The notes under the pieces: generated by a model | What the model saw: only the letters and a program-made list of their open reading frames with translations | The model's database searches: none | Told to the model about the DNA's origin: nothing | Translations under genes and position numbers: made by a program | Origin: Oryzias latipes | Lineage: Eukaryota > Chordata > Actinopteri > Beloniformes > Adrianichthyidae | DNA: 64,000 nt | Reading direction: 5' to 3' | Assembly: GCF_002234675.1 (NCBI RefSeq) | Contig: NC_019864.2 | Coordinates: 21,392,582 to 21,456,581, forward strand | Shown here: in pieces, positions 56,401 through 64,000 of the stretch | Position numbering within the stretch: the first letter of the stretch is position 1 | Layout: each line of letters opens with the position of its first letter

Positions 56401-59400
56401 CTGACAGGAAGTGTCTTAAAGAGAAGCTTCCCCTAAACACAGTCAACATGGTGGAACCGCACCTATTCATCTAATCAGACTCTGAGGTTATAGAAGAATA
56501 CGTTGCTCTAAACAAAAATGTTATTCCTTGTATCACCTTAGAAACTGCTCATCTTGTAGCCGCTTTTTGTTTTTTAATTTAATCCACTACTGGCTTTTTT
56601 TCTTATCAGCTGCAGATGCTCTGCCCCATAACTGCTTCCACTTTTTTTCTGAAGAAGCTTTAGGCGATGTCTGCTCAACACAGCTGTATCCCTGAACCTT
56701 GATGATGTCATCATCATTAATTGTAGTTTAAATAGCTTTTATCTCTTTTTTCTTTATTTTGCCTAGTATAATTTGGTGATTGGAGCTCTGCTGAAAATTA
56801 ATTTTTCCCCGGGAATAAAGTATTTTGATTTTAATCTCCAGTTGTGCCTTTGCACATTTAAAACTCCTCTGTTAAATTAGTTATCAGAGCTTCCACTGTG
56901 AAACATTAATTCAATTTCTAATGAAAACGCGTTTATTGTTTTACTTTTTTGGGTGGAATGAAATTTGGTGGAATTAACTGTCATATAATGTACTGTTTAA
57001 TGTTTCAGAAAAAGCAAAAGATGGAGAGTACATGGAGAGCCCTAGTGATGAATCCAGCACATGTTCACCCGCCAACTCTGTGTGCGTGGAGTCAGAAAAG
57101 CAGGCGGTTTCAGAGGGCGAGCCGCTGAAGACGAATAGTCCTGACGAGGTTTGTGTGCTTTAGTCTGATAGTGACTGAAAGTCATCTTCCTCATTTTTTA
57201 ATCACAATTTCATTTGTACTATTCTAACTCACTAAAGCTCTATCAATAATTTCACACTTCAGAAATACGTTTAAGATTTTGATATCCAAATAATCCACTG
57301 AACTGTTTTTCAAATGAATTAAGCTTGAAGATTTAAACTGTAAGCTTTGAAAGAACAAACGTCAGTGATTGATGGCTTTGATTTGATTGGCTTTTTGTAA
57401 ACTTATCATTACTCTTCTTTTCTCTTATTTAAAAAAAACAATTTTTTCAGATGAAGACTCTAAGTGTGCCGATTGAAACTCCGTCCCCGAGTCCCACGCA
57501 TTCTGACCCAGAACGAGTATCAGAATCCACACCAACAGAACCAGAAAGGTAAAATAAAAGTAAAGGCTACATCCCACATTGATTATTTTACTTCAGATAA
57601 ATTAAATAAATTAGTATACTGTCAGTGCAGTTTGTGGTGCATAAAAATGCTAATGATCTTAAGTATTTTAGCAGTTTTCTAGCTAGTTGAGGAGATGCTC
57701 TGTGAACACGATCTGCTCCAATTTTGTCTTGATAATCCTGAAATCCACATTTTTTTATTTTTTGTGCACAAGATTAGTCATTTGTGTGTACAGAATAACA
57801 TCGGACACACAAAAATGAGAAATTTCTTCCTACAAAAAGCCACCAGAAAATGTTTGTTTCTTTCAATTAACGCAAGGTTATTATTTTATCTGCAAACACA
57901 TTGAAGGATAAAATCTACCAGAGTTAACCGGATTTTGTAGCGGGCATCTGACTGAAAACTGTACGGCTAGATCGCTACAATATTTCTCGCTGTTTTTGTT
58001 GCACCAGTACTGTTTGGCTGTAAGTTTGTGGGAGAGTGTGTAAAGAGCTGAATGGTGGGAAGTGGGGGCGGGCTTACTCCACGCCAACTCAGAGGCAGAT
58101 TTTTGATGAATTACTCAAACTCTACAGACACGGTCATGGAACAGATTTTTTTTCCTCAAAAAGGCATGATCATAATAGAAAGAGCAGTGGGAACACTTTT
58201 ACAATAGATCAACAGATGATCGGAGAGGGACTTTTAGGACCCAGTACCAACAAATCCTGAAAATACTCTTCAGTTTTATCCCATTACCCAAAATCTTGAT
58301 GCCACGTGAGTGTTCTGTTTACTTTACTTTCCTCAGTTGGGACCTCTCCCTCTGGGTCTGTTCAGCCACTGTTCAGCCACTCTGGATGGGAACCTGCATC
58401 ACTGCTTAGCTGTGGTGGAGCGGTCCCCGCCTATGATGCTGCATTTGGTTGGTTATGCAGCTGTTCACAGAGAGGGAGGTTCCAATTATTAGCGTTTCCA
58501 ACATTTTGTTTTCGTGCTCAGCCTATTTCTCATCGTCTTTCCCCATCAGTTAGGGGGGTGGGATGTGTGAAAGAAGTGGGGGGGTTGTGTATTGGTACGC
58601 GAGGGGGGCCCTATTTTTACATTTTTTATTTTTGTGCTTGTTTATTTTCATTTTCATGCTTGTTTTTATATTATTTCTTTTGTTTTGTTTTAATGTGAAG
58701 CACTTTGTGTTGTGCTTTTATATGAAAAGTGCTTTATAAATAAAGTTTGATTTAATTTGATTCACTGTGGCTACTAAGAGAGCATTTAAATATTTTAAAA
58801 ACCTTTTTTATTTTGAATAAAAAAAACACCTTAGAATGCATATTTGAACACTTCTTCGCAGTCTTTGCTTGCTGTTCTGTTAGATTTCATCACATTTAGT
58901 GAAGTAGCTTAGTTATTAGTGGTTCACCACTTTCACAAGAGTGTAAGGATTTATACTTTACCCCTTTAACAGTCAAGACCCCAGCAGAGCAGACGGGCCT
59001 GACCATTTGGAAATTAGCAGTAATGAGAAGGTAAGATGCTCTGTGTTTTGGTTTCAAATTTACCAAAAACATTGTGATGAACCTTTCTTGTACCTTTTAA
59101 GAGTAATATTTTTACGATAGATTGTGGTTATTTTTTTATTTTACTTCTCAGGCTACAAACGAAGAGATGAGTATAACGAGGGAAAAAAACCCCATCGGTT
59201 CTACTGCGCCCTCGCAGTCCTCAACTGAGGATGACAGCTTCGGCTCCAGAAAAGCTCGCTCATCTTTCGGAAAAGGCTTCTTCAAGATCCGAGGAGGCAA
59301 AAAGACAACCGGCAGCCCTAACCTGGGTAAGAGCCAAACGTTTTCATGCATGACGTGAAGCCAAAACCTCTCTGGCTGCACGGCAAGTGTGATGGACGTT

Positions 59401-62400
59401 TTTCACTGAACATGCACAAACTTTTTATTTTGCAAAGCCACACCCAAGGACTACACTATGTGGATCAAAGACCATAATTTGCAGCCCACACAAACCAATT
59501 CCCCATTTAATTATGACCGTCTGTTTCCATGGTGCTGTTTGCCCTTCCTCCTGTTTGTGTTCCTTTTTTTTTTTAATATCTGTGATCCATCGTTCCAATC
59601 CCCCTATTATTTCAATCATAATTTCTGCCTCTTGTCTTGTTTTTTCTTTGTTGGACATGTTGTGTGCTCTTTGTAACACATGAAGACCGCAGCAGGAGTG
59701 CGAGTGCCCCTATGCTAGGTACAGTATGGACCACCAGTCGCTGCTGGGTTGTAGTAGTAGAACGCAAAGGAAACTACTGACAAAATCCTTTCACCTTATC
59801 CATCCGTCGGTCCTCTATTATCATTCATCAAGCTGGCCTGTTTTTCTATGAATGGTATTTCTGAGAGCTCTAACATTTACAACCTCTCTTGCCGCACAGA
59901 TCTCTGCTTTAGATACAGTCCATGTACGTATTTGTCTCTTTGCATGTCTTAGTGTGCACTTTTGTATTCAAAATCTGTTTAGAGCTTTCATTTTCTATGT
60001 AGTCACCCTCAAAATATTTAAACTACCTCTTAGGTTCTTTCGTGTTGTAGTTTGACATCAGTTTGTGTGATGCATGAATGTTCGAGAGCTTAATCCGTCT
60101 AGTGCCATGACCTCTCATTCTGCCCGTGTCTTAGAGTCGTCATGTGTTTTCTCGTAGTTAGATTATTTCCTGCGCTGTTCCTTCACCGTTGGCGTTACGC
60201 TGATGCTCATGAGGATGTTTGTTTGTTCAGCTGAAACGGAGCGACAGGGCACCGATCATCTGGATCTGGCTGGCCTTCCTCAGACGTCATCAAGCAACGA
60301 CGGCACGCAGACGCTTCCCGCAACCCATGAAAATAGGAAGAAATCCAAAGGAATCAAGAAACTGTTTGGAAAGTGAGTTAGAAACCCCTTTTTTTAAAAA
60401 TACTTTTAATTTAGTCCTGAAGGAAACAATTGTTAAGGATTATTTTTAGGGATGCTTAAGTTTTAAACATGTTTTTTATAAGGCTTAAAAGGAGCCAGTC
60501 CACCACATTTAACCTGGATGACAACCTGCCAGAGGGTGAGTTCAAGCGAGGTGGAGTACGGGCAACAGCCGGACCCAGATTGGGTTGGTCCCGTGATCTC
60601 CAAAGAGGCAACAAGTGAGTTATTCAGCCTGAATGATGAGTTAGAATGTGCTTTCCTTTTTGCTCTATTGCACAATGAAATTTTTAAGATGATGAACAAA
60701 AACAAACTGTTATGTCCTTTCATTATCTTGCTGCTAGCCGGGTGTGTACTGCAGAGCCCCCGGGCAGTTTGAACTTGTCCGTTCCTGTTTCTTCCTCAGT
60801 GATGTGGATGCCCCCTTTGCTCGCTGGTCTAAGGATCAGGTGTGCAACTGGCTGCAGGAGCAGGGACTTGGCCTTTACGTGAACATGGCTCGTGTGTGGA
60901 TCTCTTCTGGACAGACGCTGCTGCAGGCCTCGCAACTTGACCTGGAGAAGGTGAACCCTAGCCGAAACATTTAATTAGTCTAGATTGACTGAGCTGTTTT
61001 CATGCTTGCTTTACTTAGTTGAATTTGGGGGAATATTACGGGAGATAATCACTTGTTTTATGTTAAAGGAGCTGGGTATCAAACACCCGCTGCACAGAAA
61101 GAAGCTGCAGCTGGCTCTGCAGGCCCTCGGCTCAGAAGAGGAGGATAATAAGGGCAAATTGGACTACAACTGGGTAACAAGTGAGTACTAGCTGCTGTCC
61201 AGAGCAGGATTTAACTGGGCAGTGGTCTTTGAGTGGAAGGGCTATTTAATTTCTTTACATCCGAATGACATTGAAGATATTAAATGAAGCTTTTCTTTCC
61301 TCCTAGGATGGTTGGATGACATTGGTCTGCCTCAGTATAAGACGCAGTTTGATGAGGCCCGAGTAGATGGTCGCATGCTGCACTACATGACAGTAGTGAG
61401 TGTTTTCACCAAACAAAGACTTCTTTTCAGGCGCTGTGGAGGAGTGGATCTGGTGACCGCGGCGCCATCCCGTCTCATCAATGAAAGCCGATATATTGGA
61501 GATGTGTGACGTCTGTGTCTCGGGATGCTGAGACAAAGACAAAAACTTCTGGTTCAACTGTGATCTGTTTGGAATGTTATTGAATGCAGATTAAACCAAA
61601 ACGTGCTCATAGCTGGTTTCTGCTTTTCAGGATGACCTGCTTTCTCTGAAAGTAGGAAGCGTCCTGCATCACCTCAGCATCAAGAGAGCAATTCAAGTTC
61701 TTCGTCTGAACAAATTTGAGCCCAACTGTCTGCGCCGCAGACCGTCAGATGAGGTGGGTTCAGGGGAACATCCGCATCAACAAGACTTTCCAAGAGTCTT
61801 AGCTGAGGCTTTTGGTTCACTTTAATGACACTAAATTGTGAACCTACACCCTGAAGTGAAGGAATATTAAATGTCTCACATTTAGGGGGAAAAATATTGA
61901 AATTGTGGTATTTTTTCACCGTAAGAACAGAATATTGTTTAGAGAAGAAAAACACCAAAAAGAGGTTTTGTTTTTTTTCTGTATGGGTAAACAATGTATT
62001 TTTTTTCTAAACAGATGTTCTTTTATTAAATGTTCTTCCTTCAACAGAGCATTCCTATATTCTTTAACAATCAAAGAGATTCCCTTTTAATGTGATTGGG
62101 AGTTTGGTATTTATATTCCATCAAATGAGCGATTAGCCACATCTGTAAAAAGTTCTGGAAATGATTTAAAGTGGGTTCATTATGGCCTCCTCACCTGCCA
62201 GCTGTGGCTCAGACATGCCGGCTGCATTGTGCTCTCAGGAATAGTTTTTTTCAGTGTGAGATCAAGTCTACTGTCATTGAGGTCACCTTCCTTATAGCTT
62301 GAGCTGTGGCTTGTCTGTTTGAGCTGAGCTTGGAAAGAAGTGGGAACCTTTGTCTAAGGTGGGATAGCTCTGGGGCTTGGTTGGTTAGCATCTGTGACTG

Positions 62401-63332
62401 AAATGAAGGAAGAGGCAGAAAATAGTGGCAGGTCTGTGCCGCAAAAGTCTGTTCAGGTTAAGCTTCTGTGTGAGACCAAATCAGAAAAATTTCTTTATAT
62501 CAGACACACATCTGGTTGAGGTATTTTGGACATCTGGCTTGACCTCCAAACTGATTCCGCAGCTGAGTCTGACCTTCAGTCATCTGTCTACAGTTCTCAA
62601 TAACCCTCAGCAGGTTCTTCCTTTCCTGATCAGATGTTCCTATAAGACCACTGCTTCTACAAGGAAGCCATTGTATTGAACACAGACTTTAATATAGACC
62701 GTTAAAGACTCTCATCACATTTGTGTTGTGTTCTCTCTGGCTCATGGACTACATCTTCATTAAAACATCACTGCAGAAGTCTTGATACTTCCTCAGCTCA
62801 CAAGTGACATCCCAACATGTTAATGTAAATACATATTTGTAGGTTGATATTCATCCCAGTAAAAAAAAAACAATTGACAAAGTTCCTCTGTCTGTGTAAA
62901 GCCTAACATTGCTATGGGTTTGTTGTCTCTGTGTTTTTGTAGAACAACATTTCTCCAGCAGAGGTTTCCCAGTGGACCAACCACAGGGTGATGGAGTGGC
63001 TGCGATCGGTGGACCTCGCTGAGTACGCCCCCAACCTCAGAGGCAGCGGCGTCCACGGAGGGCTGATGGTGGGAAAGCCCTGGTTCCAGTTCCCGTCTCG
63101 AGCGTCCACTCTTCAACCGCTGATTTCTGGTCTGTCTGTTCAGGTTCTGGAGCCTCGGTTTAATGTGGAGACCATGGCCCTGCTGCTGAACATCCCCCCC
63201 AACAAGACCCTCCTGCGGCGCCACCTCGCAACACACTTCAGTTTGCTCATTGGTGCAGAGGCTCAACAGCTTAAACAGGAGTGTCTTGAGAACCCAGACT
63301 ACACCGTACTCACTGCCACCACTAAAGTCAAG
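47417..63332 (+). CDS. ppfibp1: Liprin-beta-1 (PPFIBP1), 21 constitutive coding exons, 3' end off the window
   Basis: Coding exons: 47417-47480, 47888-48093, 49372-49461, 49559-49672, 51023-51154, 51804-51896, 53060-53177, 54617-54678, 54789-54876, 57009-57148, 57451-57548, 58973-59030, 59152-59326, 60231-60372, 60483-60614, 60800-60950, 61069-61180, 61307-61395, 61631-61753, 62943-63068, 63144-63332. All are GT-AG with matching phases: 834 codons, without cassettes. It starts at tandem ATGs with SDASDMLAAALEQMDGIIAG, identical to what I recall of mammalian PPFIBP1. Residues about 100-300 are coiled coil (VSVLTDQVEAQGEKIRDLDL, KKAVESLM). The middle is acidic and serine-rich with RSSFGKGFFKI and GVRATAGPRLGWSRDL. 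Three SAM domains begin near 574 (FARWSKDQVCNWLQEQGLG), 652 (WLDDIGLPQYKTQF) and 735 (NHRVMEWLRSVDLAEYAPNL). Liprin-beta-1 is a cytoplasmic scaffold that pairs with liprin-alpha at LAR phosphatase and KANK/focal-adhesion sites. About 150-170 C-terminal residues should lie beyond 64000. Confidence 0.95.
50419..50864 (+). mobile_element. MITE family X, copy E (ppfibp1 intron 4)
   Basis: AATTTTCTGATGATGGAGGA and the right end AAAGATGATCGGAGTGGGTC identify the family; the left terminal repeat is weak. It contains a C-rich run at 50687-50716. It lies about 160 bases upstream of ppfibp1 exon 5. Confidence 0.6.
52567..52661 (+). pseudogene. ppfibp1: Degenerate alternative exon of ppfibp1 (LMAKLSS microexon), with stop
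   Basis: After a TACTGCTAG acceptor, in the frame set by the previous exon, comes CLMAKLSSLNT (33 nt, 52567-52599). I recall an 11-residue alternative insert SLMAKLSSMKI at this place in mammalian liprin-beta-1. Here the base pair after the 33 nt is AT, not a GT donor. Reading on meets TGA at 52657-52659, two bases before a possible GTTGCC donor at 52662. It is either a decayed cassette exon or a poison exon. Confidence 0.5.
53302..53346 (+). CDS. ppfibp1: In-frame 45-nt cassette exon of ppfibp1
   Basis: A GTTTAG acceptor and GTAAGG donor bound 45 nt. Inserted between the exons ending at 53177 and starting at 54617 it keeps phase 1 and adds ISHPDETLRKRLKEK before VEVQRMKKAVE. The DETLRKRLKEK part resembles an alternative segment (DENFKKKLKEK) that I remember from mammalian PPFIBP1. 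The exon is optional because the flanking exons also join in frame without it. Confidence 0.65.
54877..57008. other. ppfibp1 intron, no features seen
   Basis: A 2.1 kb intron without recognisable repeats except a C-rich run (55252-55270). AGAAGCCTAGC near 55002 and 55811 is a short shared motif between its two halves. No exon is supported on either strand. Confidence 0.4.
57946..58237 (+). mobile_element. MITE family X, copy F, left part missing (ppfibp1 intron 11)
   Basis: It starts within the family body (CTGACTGAAAACTGTACGGC, TAGATCGCTACAATATTTCTC) and ends AACAGATGATCGGAGAGGGA. The left half of the element is absent. Confidence 0.6.
58300..58765 (+). repeat. Non-LTR-type 3' end with TTTGATTTAATTTGATT tail
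   Basis: It ends AAGTGCTTTATAAATAAAGT followed by TTGATTTAATTTGATTC, as in the repeat at 25740-26100. The upstream part (TGGGACCTCTCCCTCTGGGT) has open frames of 60-130 codons that are not recognisable proteins. It lies in ppfibp1 intron 11. Confidence 0.5.
59686..59718 (+). CDS. ppfibp1: In-frame 33-nt microexon of ppfibp1
   Basis: The 33 nt between ACATGAAG and GTACAG translate, in the phase left by the exon ending at 59326, to DRSRSASAPML. I recall a mammalian optional segment DRKRSASAPTL at the same place after SAPNL. Flanking exons 59152-59326 and 60231-60372 also join in frame without it. The serine/arginine-rich content suggests a phosphorylation or 14-3-3-type site; that is inference. 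Confidence 0.7.
   Translation, partial: TAAGVRVPLC
61754..62942. other. ppfibp1 intron between the second and third SAM-domain exons
   Basis: No repeat, RNA gene or extra exon was recognised in this 1.2 kb intron. Confidence 0.4.
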
Positions 63333-64000
63333 GTAGTAATAGAAATGAAAAGAACCTGTAACTTGAAATTAGAAGTTCTTCTCAGCTTTGGTCATGAGTT
63401 TTTCTTAACCATCAAGGGAACAGAACAGAATACATATTTTAATTGCACTCAGAATTATAGCAAAAAAAATAATTAAAATAGTGGACTTTTTAATTTCTCG
63501 CTGAAATAGAAATAATGAGATCCTGTAACCTTTAATCTGTGTAGTGAGGTGTAGTCAGTTGGGCTTTATTGAAGCGTTGTCCAGAGGGGAACGGGTCAAG
63601 CAGATTGTATGTGAAGGCCTTCCTAATAAGGTCTTGTTTTTCCTGAGGCAGTGGGCTCTGGTTTTTACTGTTCAGAGAGGGGAGTAGACGGCTGACCTTG
63701 GTTTTTTGGATGGCATTTATGCCCCTCTGCACAGCTTTTGTTTTCAGCTGTGGAGCCTGCATACCACATCAGCAGACAGCAAGTCAGTGTGCAGTCCAGC
63801 AGGAGCTTGTTGTTCAAGTCGAAGTTTCTGCGGCTGGTTCTTCATCACAAAGGTTTTGTTGTTGATGGGGAGAGGGGCCGGAATTTCTGTCCCCTTAAAG
63901 TCTTTGACTGGCTTTCAGCTACTTAAATAACACCAGACTGGGAGTCTCAACCTCAAATCTGTAAACCAGTCTGGATTTTCTGGGCTCTAGCCACAGTGGT
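63333..64000. other. Start of the next ppfibp1 intron
   Basis: No further liprin exon is visible before the window ends. A minus-strand frame (63762-63532) with QRGINAIQKTKVSRLLPSLN is open for 76 codons and has a protein-like composition, but I do not recognise it; it may belong to a retroelement. Confidence 0.35.

Noticed and set aside
47417..63332. Calling the liprin gene ppfibp2
   Set aside because: The N-terminus MMSDASDMLAAALEQ and FDCQSPTSPFMG, and the RSSFGKGFFKI segment, follow PPFIBP1, not PPFIBP2, as I remember them.
63532..63762. 76-codon minus-strand frame with QRGINAIQKTKVSRLLPSLN
   Set aside because: Protein-like but not recognised; without a search I cannot decide between a retroelement tail and chance, so no gene is called.

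Overview
This is vertebrate nuclear DNA, almost certainly from a ray-finned (teleost) fish. It has AT-rich introns with GT-AG exons, genes orthologous to vertebrate TMEM263, BMAL2 and PPFIBP1, and the repeat mix typical of fish: hAT, Tc1 and many short inverted-repeat elements, tRNA-headed SINEs, and non-LTR 3' ends. A Tol1-like terminus near 488 is compatible with medaka or a relative, but the species cannot be fixed from the sequence. No operon, CRISPR array or other prokaryotic feature is present.

Layout. 1-7.75 kb, minus strand: tmem263, with the last visible coding exon cut by the left edge, a first coding exon at 2542-2608 and a probable 5' UTR exon at 7561-7741. 7.75-13.2 kb: intergenic DNA with SINE, Tc1-like, LINE-like and hAT-derived debris. 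13.5-31.2 kb, plus strand: a complete circadian transcription factor gene, bmal2 (arntl2). It has 17 coding exons and 637 codons, every junction keeps frame, and a 3' UTR runs to about 33.4-33.9 kb. 34.3-40 kb: intergenic, with a 2.2 kb GC-rich retroelement flanked by target-site duplications and one orphan EF-hand exon. 40.1-64 kb, plus strand: ppfibp1 (liprin-beta-1), with a probable untranslated first exon ending at 40290, 21 constitutive coding exons and two small in-frame cassette exons. It runs off the right edge with 834 codons visible.

How the genes work. BMAL2 is a bHLH-PAS partner of CLOCK/NPAS2 and binds E-boxes. Its own first intron carries a consensus ROR/REV-ERB element and, 42 bases on, a consensus D-box, which fits clock-controlled feedback on the gene. 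Liprin-beta-1 is a cytoplasmic coiled-coil plus triple-SAM scaffold. TMEM263 is a small glycine-rich membrane protein. The three products are not known to form a pathway; bmal2 next to ppfibp1 is the conserved vertebrate pairing that marks the clock gene as bmal2 rather than bmal1.

Most of the remaining structure is mobile DNA: at least seven copies or pieces of one inverted-repeat element family, two copies of a minus-strand poly(A) retroelement with clear target-site duplications, a hAT element with a perfect 8-bp duplication, a 129-bp TA microsatellite, and several SINE-like repeats. I found no convincing new multi-gene system. The best leads are the RORE/D-box pair, the liprin cassette and degenerate exons, the orphan EF-hand exon, and the repeated inverted-repeat family.
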